Below are positions 1 to 8,083 of a stretch of DNA of 64,000 nucleotides, piece by piece. This DNA comes from Rahnella sp. AA. GTDB taxonomy: Bacteria > Pseudomonadota > Gammaproteobacteria > Enterobacterales > Enterobacteriaceae. How positions within the stretch are numbered: the first letter of the stretch is position 1; each line of letters opens with the position of its first letter. The position numbers were made by a program, and so were the translations under genes. The notes under the pieces were generated by a model that was not told the origin of the DNA, did not search any database, and worked only from the letters and a program-made list of their open reading frames with translations. The stretch is taken from the NCBI RefSeq assembly GCF_002834385.1, contig NZ_PITQ01000001.1:682001-746000 (forward strand), written 5' to 3'.

Positions 1-105
1 GCGGTACTGATTGTGGTGCTGGCGCTGAAATTCTTCCGTGCCCGTTTCCTGCAAAAACGTGCAGGGCGCATGAGCGCCGCCAAAGCGCGGGCTGCACAAC
101 CTTAA
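1..105 (+). CDS. C-terminal end of a membrane protein, probably sugar ABC permease
   Basis: Only the last 34 codons are in the window. The visible end starts in a hydrophobic stretch (AVLIVVLALKFF) and finishes in a basic, alanine-rich cytoplasmic tail (KRAGRMSAAKARAAQP). That is how AraH/RbsC-type permeases end. The next genes are alsE and alsK, so the E. coli alsBACEK order suggests this is the AlsC permease. The identity is inferred from context; the sequence itself only shows a membrane-protein C-terminus. Confidence 0.6.
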   Translation, partial: AVLIVVLALKFFRARFLQKRAGRMSAAKARAAQP

Positions 106-154
106 CCCTTATTTTAAAGCTTATTTTCATAGCCTCTGACCTTAGGAAAACATC

Positions 155-835
155 ATGGAATACAAAATTTCTCCGTCGCTGATGTGCATGAGCCTGATAG
201 ACATCAGACAGCAACTGGAGGTGCTGAACCGCCGCGCTGACATGCTGCACATCGACATCATGGACGGCCATTACGTCAAAAACATCACGCTGTCGCCGTT
301 CTTCATCGAACAAATCCGCCCGCATACGCCGCTGGTTCTGGACGTGCATATGATGGTGGAAAATCCGTCCGACTTTATCGAACCGATAGCCAGAGCCGGT
401 GCTGATTTTATTTGCCCGCACGCCGAAACCATCAACCGCGACGCGTTCCGCATCATCAACCAGATCCGTTCTCTGGGTAAAAAGGTCGGCGTGGTACTTA
501 ACCCTGCGACGCCGGTGGAATATATCCAGCACTACATTCATCTGCTGGATAAAATTACCGTCATGACTGTCGATCCGGGCTACGCCGGGCAGCCGTTCAT
601 CCCGGAAATGCTGGGGAAAATTGCCCAGCTGCGCGATCTCAAACAGCAAAAAGGCTACCGCTATCTGATCGAAATCGACGGATCCTGCAACCTGCGGACG
701 TATCAGGATCTGATGTCTGCGGGCGCGGAAGTGTTGATCGTCGGCAGTTCCGGCCTGTTCACACTCGACAGCGATCTGGATATTGCCTGGGACAAAATGC
801 TCGATCAGATGCGTCAGGCGCGTCACGCAGCCTGA
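155..835 (+). CDS. alsE: D-allulose-6-phosphate 3-epimerase AlsE
   Basis: Epimerase of the ribulose-phosphate 3-epimerase (TIM barrel) family. It interconverts D-allulose 6-phosphate and D-fructose 6-phosphate, the last step in allose use. The N-terminus (KISPSLMCM), the metal-site segment HIDIMDGHYVKN around residues 32-43, the KITVMTVDPGYAGQPFIPEM segment and EIDGSCN all match E. coli AlsE closely and differ from Rpe (SADFARLGE). The length of 226 aa is normal. An AGGA ribosome site precedes the ATG. It sits 49 bp after the permease fragment and 15 bp before alsK. Confidence 0.93.
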   Translation: MEYKISPSLMCMSLIDIRQQLEVLNRRADMLHIDIMDGHYVKNITLSPFFIEQIRPHTPLVLDVHMMVENPSDFIEPIARAGADFICPHAETINRDAFRIINQIRSLGKKVGVVLNPATPVEYIQHYIHLLDKITVMTVDPGYAGQPFIPEMLGKIAQLRDLKQQKGYRYLIEIDGSCNLRTYQDLMSAGAEVLIVGSSGLFTLDSDLDIAWDKMLDQMRQARHAA

Positions 836-850
836 GGGCAGGAGAGCCGT

Positions 851-1783
851 ATGCCGCATTTTCTTGGAGTGGACGTCGGGGGCACCAATACCCGTTTAAT
901 GCTGATGGACAGCCAGCAAAATTTTCGCGGCTACCACAAAATCCCGACGCAAAGTTGGGCAGGGCAAAGTGATCCGCTGAGCGGGCTGGAAGCACTGATT
1001 CGCAGGTATCTGGATGCGCAGGATCCGCATCATCAGGTGGCACAGGTGATGCTCGGTTTGCCGGGGATCTTATCCCGCGACCGGCAAACCGTGTTATCGC
1101 TGCCGTTTATTTCCGCGCTGGATAATCAGCCGGTCGCGGAGCAGCTTGCGCAGCGGCTGCATCTGCCGGTGACGATGGATAAAGACGTTAACCATCTGAT
1201 GTGGTGGGATTTACTTCAGCACGACGCGCTGCCGGACGTCGCCGTCGGCCTGTATCTGGGCACCGGTCTGGGCAACAGTTTGTGGATTAACGGCGATTTT
1301 TATCACGGTGCGCACGGCGGCGCGGGCGAGCTCGGGCATATTCCGCTGGCAGGCAATCCGCTGCTGTGTCCTTGCGGCAAAACCGGGTGCGTCGAAACGC
1401 TGACGTCCGGCAACTGGCTGACCGGCTGGGCGCGGCAGCACGCACCGCAAACGCCGTTCGCCGATCTGTTTGTGCGTCACGCAGAACATGTGGATTTGAC
1501 CGAATTTGTAGCGCGTCTGGCGCGAACGGTCGCCAGTGAAATGAACATTCTGGACCCGGAATATCTGGTGCTCGGCGGCGGTGTGCTGGCGATGGAGAAT
1601 TTCCCGCTGGCGCAGCTCGAACAGCAGTTGCGCAGCCATCTGCGCAGCCCGTATCCGGCGAACGGACTGAAGATCCACTTCAGCGCCGTCACCGATGAAA
1701 CCGGCTGCCGCGGTGCCTGTCTGGCCGCACAACGCGTTTTTCAGTCGCAGTCACGACCGTTTTCTTTCAGGAGAGAGGCATGA
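851..1783 (+). CDS. alsK: D-allose kinase AlsK (ROK family)
   Basis: ROK-family sugar kinase that phosphorylates D-allose to allose 6-phosphate in the cytoplasm. The N-terminal phosphate loop is GVDVGGTNTRLML at about residues 6-18. The ROK zinc/sugar signature is present as GAHGGAGELGHIPL followed by CPCGKTGCVETLTSG with three Cys. The length is 310 aa. It lies between alsE and a ribokinase-type gene, and its end overlaps the next start by four bases (ATGA), which suggests translational coupling. The assignment to allose rather than another hexose rests mainly on the neighbouring alsE. Confidence 0.85.
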   Translation: MPHFLGVDVGGTNTRLMLMDSQQNFRGYHKIPTQSWAGQSDPLSGLEALIRRYLDAQDPHHQVAQVMLGLPGILSRDRQTVLSLPFISALDNQPVAEQLAQRLHLPVTMDKDVNHLMWWDLLQHDALPDVAVGLYLGTGLGNSLWINGDFYHGAHGGAGELGHIPLAGNPLLCPCGKTGCVETLTSGNWLTGWARQHAPQTPFADLFVRHAEHVDLTEFVARLARTVASEMNILDPEYLVLGGGVLAMENFPLAQLEQQLRSHLRSPYPANGLKIHFSAVTDETGCRGACLAAQRVFQSQSRPFSFRREA

Positions 1784-2712
1784 AAAAAGGCAAGGTATGC
1801 GTATTTGGTTCTTTCAACCTCGACATCGTCGCTGGCATGGCGCGTTTCCCCAAACCGGGGGAATCCCTGATTGCGCGCAACAGCATGATGGGGGCGGGCG
1901 GAAAGGGCGCGAATCAGGCGGTTGCAGCACTGCGCGCCGGTGCGCGGGTGCATTACATCGGGAAAGTCGGGCGCGATGATTTCGGCATGTTCGCCCGCCG
2001 CCACCTCGACAACGCCGGTTTCGACGCCGTCACGCTGTTTTCCACCAGCGAATGCCCGACCGGTAATGCGCTGATTTACGTCGCCGGTGCGGACGCGGAA
2101 AACATGATAGCGGTCGATCCGGGCGCGAACCTGACGGTCACCGACGAAGAGGTCGAACAATGCCGCCCGGCGGTAGCCGCTGCCGATATCCTGCTGACGC
2201 AGCTGGAAAATAATCTTCCGGCTATCGAAAAACTGATCAATATCGCCAGGGAAAACGGGACGTACATTATCCTCAACCCCGCGCCGTTCCAGCCGGTTTC
2301 CGACCACCTGCTGGCGCAGGTTGATTTGCTCACGCCCAACGCCACTGAATGCACATTGCTGACCGGCATTGAGGTTCACGATATTCCATCCGCTAAGCGC
2401 GCCGCCCACGCGCTGCACGCTAAAGGCATTCAGGCACTGATCGTCACGCTTGGCACGCAGGGCGCACTGCTTTCCGTGAATGGCGAAACGCAGATCATCG
2501 CCGCCTGCCCGGCCACACCGGTCGATACCACCGGCGCAGGCGATGCCTTCAACGGCGCATTAGCCTCACAACTCGCCGCCGGTTCCACGCTTTCCGAAGC
2601 CGCGCAATTTGCCTCCGCGTACGCGTCTGTTTGTGTGGAAAGAGCAGGGGCTGCGGCATCGATGCCGACCTATGAAGAAGCACGGGAAAGGATGGGAGTT
2701 GGTGTGGTTTGA
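1780..2712 (+). CDS. rbsK: PfkB-family carbohydrate kinase, ribokinase-like
   Basis: Ribokinase/PfkB fold kinase of 310 aa. The N-terminal signature GAGGKGANQAVAALRAGA lies near residues 38-55 and the C-terminal anion hole/catalytic segment DTTGAGDAFNGAL, with the base Asp in GAGD, near 245-257. NPAPF and TPN..E motifs typical of ribokinases are present. It overlaps alsK by four bases, so it is the last gene of the same sugar operon. E. coli als has no such gene. Allose and ribose share a transporter family, so a ribose or related pentose/hexose substrate is plausible. The exact substrate cannot be read from sequence and the symbol is by similarity only. Confidence 0.78.
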   Translation: MKKGKVCVFGSFNLDIVAGMARFPKPGESLIARNSMMGAGGKGANQAVAALRAGARVHYIGKVGRDDFGMFARRHLDNAGFDAVTLFSTSECPTGNALIYVAGADAENMIAVDPGANLTVTDEEVEQCRPAVAAADILLTQLENNLPAIEKLINIARENGTYIILNPAPFQPVSDHLLAQVDLLTPNATECTLLTGIEVHDIPSAKRAAHALHAKGIQALIVTLGTQGALLSVNGETQIIAACPATPVDTTGAGDAFNGALASQLAAGSTLSEAAQFASAYASVCVERAGAAASMPTYEEARERMGVGVV

Positions 2713-2779
2713 TATTTCACTGAATGATCAGTCCGCACAAACCTCAATTTTCGAATTCGCCATTAATACCCCACACCAG

Positions 2780-2801
2780 CCCTCCCCTTCGCAGGGGAGG
2801 G
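2780..2801. repeat. GC-rich palindromic hairpin after the sugar operon
   Basis: CCCTCCCCT, a TCGC loop and AGGGGAGGG form a perfect 9-bp stem. There is no T-run, so it is either a weak terminator, an mRNA-stabilising element or a REP-type small palindrome. A related C/G-rich palindrome ends the gpdQ transport operon near 10497, which favours a dispersed repeat family. Confidence 0.55.
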
Positions 2802-2903
2802 AGCAGACGTCATTCCTGCGAGACGCCTTCCAAATACCAAAGTAACTTCCTGTAAATCCATACAGTCTGTTTCATTGGCAAAATCATCGGAATATAGTCA
2901 CCT

Positions 2904-2940
2904 CGCTGCGGCAAAATCCGTAGCCGGACTTGGAACTCCG
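2904..2940 (+). promoter_or_regulatory. Upstream arm (seqA-like) of a P4-type immunity leader
   Basis: CGCTGCGGCAAAATCCG (2904-2920) is identical to the leader in the satellite island (39742-39758, minus strand). It is followed by TGGAACTCCG (2931-2940), the perfect complement of CGGAGTTCCA in the RNA at 3044-3053. In phage P4 the seqA element lies upstream of the CI RNA and pairs with it to switch off downstream transcription. The sequence match is direct; the function is inferred. Confidence 0.7.
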
Positions 2941-2998
2941 ATTATCTGGAACTGAAAAAACTTGTTTTTTTTCAGCGGCTACGTGCACACTTCAATTC

Positions 2999-3069
2999 GT
3001 GGCTCAGGCAGGGCAATCTTTATGATTGGCCGGTCGCTAGATCCGGAGTTCCAAACCTGTCTGAGTCAC
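2999..3069 (+). ncRNA. C4/P4-CI-like antisense immunity RNA, orphan copy
   Basis: The segment folds like phage P4 CI RNA and P1 C4 RNA. The closing stem is GTGGCTCAG (2999-3007) with CTGAGTCAC (3061-3069), extended by CAGG/CCTG. There are two internal hairpins, CAATC/GATTG (3014-3018/3024-3028) and CCGG/CCGG (3030-3033/3043-3046). AGTTCCAAA (3047-3055) is left single-stranded, and its core is complementary to elements both upstream (2931-2940) and downstream (3077-3085), the seqA-seqB-seqC layout of P4. No integrase or phage gene lies nearby, so the module controls the small gene at 3130. The fold was found by hand. Confidence 0.72.
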
Positions 3070-3076
3070 TCCTTTA

Positions 3077-3085
3077 GTTTGGAAC
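3077..3085 (+). promoter_or_regulatory. Downstream pairing element (seqC-like)
   Basis: GTTTGGAAC is the exact complement of GTTCCAAAC in the loop of the C4-like RNA (3048-3056). It lies 45 bases before the proposed start codon of the small gene. By analogy with P4, pairing would cause early transcription stop or block translation. Confidence 0.6.
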
Positions 3086-3129
3086 CTGAAGGCGTGATGA
3101 AACTTAAATCTAGTAATGGAATGATCATC

Positions 3130-3444
3130 ATGACAACAACCGAAACCCAATACCCTGAAAACTCCATCACCGCTTTTCGCACTTTGATTTCCGATATGGA
3201 TCTCAGCAACTTCACCGAACCCCAGCTTTATGATCTTGGCGCGGTCGCCTCTGAATCTGCCGAAGGCCTTTGCCATGGTTTGCTGTGTCTGAGCGAAGGT
3301 CTGGAAAGCGGCGAGCTTTTGCCGCCTGAGGGTGTGGCGCAGGTGAGCGCGTACATCAAAGCTACGGCGCATGTTTTGCCTGCTTTGTTTGAGTTGTCGG
3401 AAAAAGCCGGGAACGCACTGGCGAGGTCGGGAGTTCAGGGTTAA
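3130..3444 (+). CDS. Small helical protein of unknown function under the immunity-type leader
   Basis: 104 aa and not recognised with certainty; it loosely resembles small helical DUF3077-type proteins. The start ATG at 3130 has a GGA ribosome site nine bases upstream. A second ATG at 3121 and a longer reading back to 2962 are less likely, since the longer one would cover the structured RNA leader. There is no signal peptide or membrane segment. The protein is mostly predicted amphipathic helix (segments around LYDLGAVASESAEGL and LPALFELSEKAGNAL), with two Cys in LCHGLLCLS. It is followed by a hairpin and a convergent AbiE-type toxin-antitoxin pair. In P4 this position holds kil/eps-type genes, so a host-affecting or phage-linked role is possible but unproven. 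Confidence 0.65.
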   Translation: MTTTETQYPENSITAFRTLISDMDLSNFTEPQLYDLGAVASESAEGLCHGLLCLSEGLESGELLPPEGVAQVSAYIKATAHVLPALFELSEKAGNALARSGVQG

Positions 3445-3478
3445 TGTCGGGAAAGCTAGCCTGATGTAAATTAAAGAA

Positions 3479-3513
3479 CAGAGGCGACTAATAACAGAAT
3501 CTGGTTGCCTCTG
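3479..3513 (-). terminator. Hairpin between convergent genes
   Basis: CAGAGGCGAC (3479-3488) pairs with GTTGCCTCTG (3504-3513) with one G-T pair. On the minus strand it is followed by TTCTTTAATTT, so it best serves the abiE operon and may also stop the plus-strand small gene. Confidence 0.55.
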
Positions 3514-3524
3514 CGGTGTTTAAA

Positions 3525-4448
3525 TCAGGCAAGCCATCGGTCAAGCACATCCCTGTTTTTTGCCATCACCTGCTTCCATTTTTCTCCATCCTGTTCTTTC
3601 AGTTTTTGGAGATTCTGTTGTTTCCAGCGTATGGCCGGGAATGTTGAAAGGTCGTGAGGGAAAAGTGACCAGTCCGGATCGCCTGCTTCATAAGACATTA
3701 GAAAACGATGATCTTGTTGGTTGAAATGTTTTTTAAGAGCCATCATCAACGCGCCCGGTACTGCGTTTAGTTGCCCGAGTGTTATGGGGACAGTAGTCAT
3801 CCCTTCAAATTCTTTTTCGAAAGTTGCCCGGATATCTTTCCAGCGAGGATCGAGAATTTCAGCCATTGGGCGCGGGTGCCCCAGCAGGTATGCAAGAAAG
3901 CCATAGTAGATTTCTTGCGTCACACCGGAGTCTTCTAACAGAAGCTTCACGTCGAACAGATCCCGTGGATGTTGCCGGTCCAGTGCCGCACAAATCTTGC
4001 TGCCGTATAAGTCAGGCATTGAAACCACGTTGAACCCGGCGAATCCGAATTGTTCAGCCACGTCATCCTGAATGTCTGAAAAAATGGGCGGCTGAAGCAA
4101 ACCTCGCCAGACATGGTTAACTTCAATTTTGATACTTACGGCTTCCGGGCTTCTGACAAAAATACGAGCGTCTGGTCCGTCAGTATCTTGCAACTGAGCG
4201 AGAAAACCTGCTTTATTCAGCCTTTCCGCTATCCGGCGGAGTGCGCCCGAGATCCCGGTAAGGGTTAACTGCCTGTCCTGAAGAGGAACGTACGCTAAAT
4301 CAATATCCACCGACAATCGGGGGAAATTACGAACAAAAAGATTTATTGCCGTGCCACCTTTAAGCGCAAAGCATTTCTCCTCATCAATGGAGGGCAGGCA
4401 TTCAATGAGTAATTTAACCTGTTTCGCATAGCGTTCAGTATTGTCCAT
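3525..4448 (-). CDS. AbiEii-type nucleotidyltransferase toxin (type IV TA)
   Basis: 307 aa. The DNA polymerase beta-type nucleotidyltransferase motif of AbiEii toxins is GGTAINLF at residues 31-38, followed by the metal-binding acidic pair D48 and D50 in SVDIDLAYV. A KIEVN segment follows near residue 131 and the rest is a helical C-terminal half. AbiEii toxins transfer nucleotides and cause bacteriostasis; in lactococci AbiE aborts phage infection. The gene overlaps the upstream antitoxin gene by 14 bases (4435-4448), the usual AbiE arrangement. Operon partner, motif and length agree, so the call is firm although the target RNA is unknown. Confidence 0.88.
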   Translation of the reverse strand: MDNTERYAKQVKLLIECLPSIDEEKCFALKGGTAINLFVRNFPRLSVDIDLAYVPLQDRQLTLTGISGALRRIAERLNKAGFLAQLQDTDGPDARIFVRSPEAVSIKIEVNHVWRGLLQPPIFSDIQDDVAEQFGFAGFNVVSMPDLYGSKICAALDRQHPRDLFDVKLLLEDSGVTQEIYYGFLAYLLGHPRPMAEILDPRWKDIRATFEKEFEGMTTVPITLGQLNAVPGALMMALKKHFNQQDHRFLMSYEAGDPDWSLFPHDLSTFPAIRWKQQNLQKLKEQDGEKWKQVMAKNRDVLDRWLA

Positions 4449-5214
4449 CTTCCGTGATATTCCTTATCAGTGTAGCGGGAACGGTTATTTGAAATTCAGT
4501 GTTTAACCGGCCACCCACTTCGATTTGGCGTGTGCCGGATCCCATTTTTATATCGGCCATTTGCAGTCGTTCAAACCACTTATGCTTATTTCTTTGAGCA
4601 AGAAACATAAACACACGGTTGGTCTTGATGGACTGGCTGGCAGAGAGAATAAGCTGAAGCTTTTTCGGATTCAGGCTTATCAACCCCTGAAACAGTTCAT
4701 CTGCATGGATGAACTCGATGAGTTCCGGAACATTATTGGCGATTTCATAAGCGGCCAGTTCCGCAGTGCTGCATTTAAGCTGAAGGGATGAGACAGCAAT
4801 GTCTTTCAGAAAGCCACTGTTACCGCAATCCAGCCGGTTATTCGCTGTGGAATGCCATTTTACGTCCGGCATTTTTTGCAACCATTTGGGCAGATAAACC
4901 CGGGGCGGAAGGTTGAGCCATATGCGCGTGTTACCCAATTCAAGATAATGAGCGCTGCCCTGAAGATTCAAGCTGGTCAGCCCTGATACGTGAACCTGGT
5001 CATTCCATTGCGTTTGCAGACAATGAACAGCATCTGCCCAACCGGGTTCTTTTCCCGTGCGATAATATACGCCGGTATCCAGCCTATTCAGTAAGCCTTC
5101 TTTCACGTATTTTGACGAGCTGCGGCGGTCTATTCCCTGAGAGGTTAGCCACGTCTGAAGCATGACCTGACCCGGATGGGTATGAAGGAAAAGCCAGTTT
5201 ATATTTTTTCTCAT
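4435..5214 (-). CDS. AbiEi-type antitoxin and autorepressor
   Basis: About 259 aa from the ATG at 5214, which has an AGGCG ribosome site; a second ATG at 5235 would add seven residues but has none. The N-terminal part (roughly residues 10-60) reads as a winged helix-turn-helix: VMLQTWLTSQGIDRRSSSKY, then EGLLNRLDTGVYYR. It ends with the gap-T-YY-G pattern of AbiEi. The C-terminal part is the toxin-neutralising domain. AbiEi proteins bind inverted repeats at their own promoter, and two such repeats lie just upstream (5213-5238 and 5306-5332). The toxin gene follows with a 14-base overlap. Confidence 0.85.
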   Translation of the reverse strand: MRKNINWLFLHTHPGQVMLQTWLTSQGIDRRSSSKYVKEGLLNRLDTGVYYRTGKEPGWADAVHCLQTQWNDQVHVSGLTSLNLQGSAHYLELGNTRIWLNLPPRVYLPKWLQKMPDVKWHSTANNRLDCGNSGFLKDIAVSSLQLKCSTAELAAYEIANNVPELIEFIHADELFQGLISLNPKKLQLILSASQSIKTNRVFMFLAQRNKHKWFERLQMADIKMGSGTRQIEVGGRLNTEFQITVPATLIRNITEDGQY

Positions 5215-5238
5215 TTGTCGCCTTTTAGATGACATATT
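5213..5238 (-). promoter_or_regulatory. Operator 1 of the abiE operon, over the translation start
   Basis: ATTTGTC ... GACATATT is an imperfect inverted repeat with the same half-site (ATNTGTC/GACATAT) as operator 2. It covers the ribosome site and both possible start codons. AbiEi autoregulation through inverted repeats is known for the family; this site is read from sequence. Confidence 0.6.
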
Positions 5239-5305
5239 AAGAATTATTTAAACCACTGTAGCAGATGAAAAAGAGATATGGAGGCTAAATATTTATAAAA
5301 TACAA

Positions 5306-5332
5306 AATATGTCGGCTTTAAGGCGACATATT
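5306..5332 (-). promoter_or_regulatory. Operator 2 of the abiE operon
   Basis: AATATGTCG (5306-5314) and CGACATATT (5324-5332) are a perfect 9-bp inverted repeat with a 9-bp spacer, about 90 bp upstream of the antitoxin start. The remaining sequence between 5333 and 5476 is AT-rich and shows no gene; it must hold the promoters of both divergent operons. Confidence 0.68.
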
Positions 5333-5476
5333 CCAACATATTCAAATAGAGCAATCATAGCTCCCCTCACCACCCACAGTGATTTGTTCAGTAACATTAG
5401 CTCAATGTTCATTCAAATAACCATCACATAACCGCCATGTAACTGACACACATTCCCGACAGGATAGGCACCTTAT

Positions 5477-6370
5477 TTGGCTGACCGGTATCCTGTAATG
5501 CGCCGTTTGTTGTTCCCTTATCTTGTTCTGTTGCCGACGCTGATTTTTCTGTTTCTGTTCACCTATTACCCTTTATTCCAGTCAGCGATGGACAGCCTCT
5601 TTGACAGCCGTCTGTCGTCGGAGGCGCCACCGTTTGCGGGTCTGCAAAATTATCTGCGTCTGGTGCAGGACTCCGTTTTCTGGCGTGCGCTGCTCAATAA
5701 TCTGGCTTACATCCTGATGACCGTGATCCCTGGTATCGTGCTGGCGCTGCTGCTGGCCGTTGCGCTGTGGGAAAACACCTCGCTTAACCGCTGGCTGCGT
5801 ACCGCGTTTTTCTTCCCGATGATCATTCCTCTCGTCAGCGCCGCCACACTATGGCTGTTCATTTTTATGCCCGGCATGGGGCTGCTTGATTACTACCTGG
5901 CGAAAATGTTCGGGCCGATGAATAACAACTATCTCGGCATGAGCAACAGTGCGCTGATTGCCCTGAGCGTTATCGGTGTATGGAAATTTGCCGGGTATTA
6001 CATGCTGTTTTTCCTCGCCGGATTGCAGTCGATTCCCGCTTCTGCCCGTGAAGCGGCGCTGATGGAAGGGGCGTCGCGCCCGCAGGTTTTCCTCTATGTC
6101 ACGCTGCCGCTGCTGCGCCCGACCATCAGTTTTGTGGTCACGATTGCGCTGATTTACTCGATTACCCAGATTGATCACGTCGCCGTAATGACGCAGGGCG
6201 GGCCGAATAACGCCACTACGGTGTTGCTGTATTACATCCAGAGCCTCGCCAACGACACGCACGATTTAGGCAAAGCGTCAGCGGCGACTTTCCTGACGCT
6301 GGTGCTGTTGTTTGGTTTTTCGATGCTGAATCTGCGCGTACTGGAAAGAGGGGCTCACTATGAGCGTTGA
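5477..6370 (+). CDS. ABC transporter permease, UgpA-like
   Basis: 297 aa inner-membrane permease of the carbohydrate/glycerophosphate (MalF/UgpA) type. About six hydrophobic segments are visible, starting with LLFPYLVLLPTLIFLFLF. The cytoplasmic EAA loop is AREAALMEGASRPQVFLYVT around residues 189-208, which contacts the ATPase. TTG at 5477 is taken as start because GGATAGG lies at ribosome-site distance; the ATG at 5498 has none. The gene starts the operon ugpA-like, ugpE-like, gpdQ, ugpC-like, binding protein. The likely cargo is a glycerophosphodiester, from the gpdQ gene inside the operon. Confidence 0.86.
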   Translation: MADRYPVMRRLLFPYLVLLPTLIFLFLFTYYPLFQSAMDSLFDSRLSSEAPPFAGLQNYLRLVQDSVFWRALLNNLAYILMTVIPGIVLALLLAVALWENTSLNRWLRTAFFFPMIIPLVSAATLWLFIFMPGMGLLDYYLAKMFGPMNNNYLGMSNSALIALSVIGVWKFAGYYMLFFLAGLQSIPASAREAALMEGASRPQVFLYVTLPLLRPTISFVVTIALIYSITQIDHVAVMTQGGPNNATTVLLYYIQSLANDTHDLGKASAATFLTLVLLFGFSMLNLRVLERGAHYER

Positions 6371-7244
6371 AACACTGATGACTCAAAAATCACGCGCCGT
6401 GCCGCGTTCTTCCGGGCTGCTGCTGCGCGGTGCCCGCCGTTCGACATTGCCGGTTCTGCTGCTCTGCGCCGCGTTTTTATGGATGGCACCGTTCCTGTGG
6501 ATGCTGTCGTCGGCGTTCAGCGAAAGCAGCTTCGGGCCGGATATGGCGTCGCTGTTGCCCCGCTTCCCGCTGACGCTGCAAAACTTCCGTGATGCCTGGG
6601 ACAGCGCAGACTGGCTGCGGCTTTACGCCAACACCATTTTCTTCTCGTTCGGCACGTTTCTGGTTCAGCTGGTGACGATTACCACCGCCGGTTACGTCTT
6701 CGCGTATCACGAATTTCGCGGCAAACAGACGCTGTTCTACCTGCTGCTCATCCAGCTGATGATCATGCCGGTCATCATGATGGTGCCGAACATGATGATC
6801 CTCAAACAGTTCGGGCTGCTCAACACATTGACCGGCGTGATGATGCCGTACTTCGCGTCGGCGTTCGGCGTGTTCCTGATGCGTCAGGCGTTTCTCAGTA
6901 TCCCGCGTGAAATTGAAGAAGCCGCGCTGATGGAAGGCTGCCGCTGGTGGCAGGTGGTATTCCGCGTGCTGATCCCGATGTCATGGCCCGCCATTCTCGC
7001 TTTCGCGACCGTCAGCATTACCTATCACTGGAACGAATATCTCTGGCCGCTGATGGTGCTGAACGACCCGGACAAACAGGTGCTCACCGTCGGGCTGGTG
7101 TCCTTCGCGATGGGGGCAGAATCGGGCGGTCAGTGGGGATTAATTACTGCCGGGACGCTGATGGTGTGCCTTCCGCTGATGCTGGCGTTCATTATTTTTC
7201 AGAAACAGTTCCTGAAAAGCTTCGGCTTTTCGGGGATTAAATAA
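6360..7244 (+). CDS. ABC transporter permease, UgpE-like
   Basis: 294 aa, second permease subunit (MalG/UgpE type). It has a cytoplasmic N-terminus and six hydrophobic segments. The EAA motif is [20 protein letters not shown] near residues 184-203. The C-terminus ends in [15 protein letters not shown], as in UgpE/MalG proteins. It overlaps the first permease by 11 bases, so the two are co-translated. With the partner permease and the ATPase at 8080 it should form the membrane channel for glycerophosphodiester import; the substrate is inferred from gpdQ. Confidence 0.87.
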   Translation: MSVETLMTQKSRAVPRSSGLLLRGARRSTLPVLLLCAAFLWMAPFLWMLSSAFSESSFGPDMASLLPRFPLTLQNFRDAWDSADWLRLYANTIFFSFGTFLVQLVTITTAGYVFAYHEFRGKQTLFYLLLIQLMIMPVIMMVPNMMILKQFGLLNTLTGVMMPYFASAFGVFLMRQAFLSIPREIEEAALMEGCRWWQVVFRVLIPMSWPAILAFATVSITYHWNEYLWPLMVLNDPDKQVLTVGLVSFAMGAESGGQWGLITAGTLMVCLPLMLAFIIFQKQFLKSFGFSGIK

Positions 7245-7255
7245 AGGAGTCTTCC

Positions 7256-8083
7256 ATGTTTTTAGCTCAGATCTCTGACATGCACTTTCGCAGCCACGGC
7301 CGCAAACTGTATGACTTTATCGACGTGAACGGCTGTAACGCCGAAGTGGTCAGCCAGCTGAATGCGCTGGAAGAACAACCGGATGCGGTGGTGATCACCG
7401 GCGATATCGTGAACTGTGGCCTGCCGCAGGAATATGAGGTGGCGCGCCGCACGCTGGGCAACCTGCGTTATCCGCTGTTTATTATTCCGGGCAATCACGA
7501 TGACAAAGCGCAGTTTCTGGAAGCGCTGCATCCGCTGTGCCCGCAGCTCGGAAACGACCCGCAAAACATGCGTTACGCCATCGACGATTTCCCGATGCGT
7601 TTGCTGTTTGTGGATTCCAGCCTGGCCGGTGAATCGAAAGGTTTTCTGACGCTGGAAACGCTGGCGTGGCTGGAAGGCCAGCTGGAGCAGGGCGGTGATA
7701 AACCGACGGCGGTGTTTATGCACCATCCGCCGGTCAAAGTCGGTTCCGCGCAGATGGACGCGATTTCCTGTGAAAATGGCGACCAGCTGCTGGCGCTGAT
7801 TGACCGTTTCCCGTCGCTGGTTCGCGTGTTCTGCGGCCATACGCACCGCCTGATTTTCACCCAGTACAAACAGGCGATCATCACCACCATTCCCGGCACT
7901 GTGCACCAGGTTCCGTACTATCACCACAATCCGGCACCGTTCTATAACCTCGAACCGGCGGCCTGCGTGATGCACCGTCTGGTGGATAAAACCGGGCTGG
8001 TCAGTTATCTGCATCCTCTGTCGCAATATCCGGGGCCGTATCTTTACGACGCGCAAATCAGTTGCCCGGTGGATGATCAATGA
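7256..8083 (+). CDS. gpdQ: Glycerophosphodiesterase GpdQ
   Basis: 275 aa binuclear metallophosphoesterase that hydrolyses 3',5'-cyclic and glycerophosphodiesters to glycerol 3-phosphate and alcohol. All known GpdQ metal ligands are at the expected residue numbers: D8, H10, D50, N80, H156, H195 and H197 (motifs SDMH, GDIVNCG, GNHDD, FMHHPP, CGHTH). The whole sequence tracks the Enterobacter aerogenes enzyme (ISCP near the C-terminus). There is no signal peptide, so substrates must be imported first, which fits the surrounding ABC transporter. It overlaps the ATPase gene by four bases. Confidence 0.95.
   Translation: MFLAQISDMHFRSHGRKLYDFIDVNGCNAEVVSQLNALEEQPDAVVITGDIVNCGLPQEYEVARRTLGNLRYPLFIIPGNHDDKAQFLEALHPLCPQLGNDPQNMRYAIDDFPMRLLFVDSSLAGESKGFLTLETLAWLEGQLEQGGDKPTAVFMHHPPVKVGSAQMDAISCENGDQLLALIDRFPSLVRVFCGHTHRLIFTQYKQAIITTIPGTVHQVPYYHHNPAPFYNLEPAACVMHRLVDKTGLVSYLHPLSQYPGPYLYDAQISCPVDDQ

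Noticed and set aside
1211-1732. Long minus-strand frame opposite alsK
   Set aside because: It is the shadow of a GC-rich gene in another frame; it has no family motif and an Arg/Gln-rich composition.
2962-3129. Longer N-terminus of the small protein at 3130
   Set aside because: It would translate through the folded immunity RNA and lacks a ribosome site.
7262-8080. 272-codon minus-strand frame opposite gpdQ
   Set aside because: Antisense shadow of a gene whose active site is fully recognised; basic low-complexity composition.
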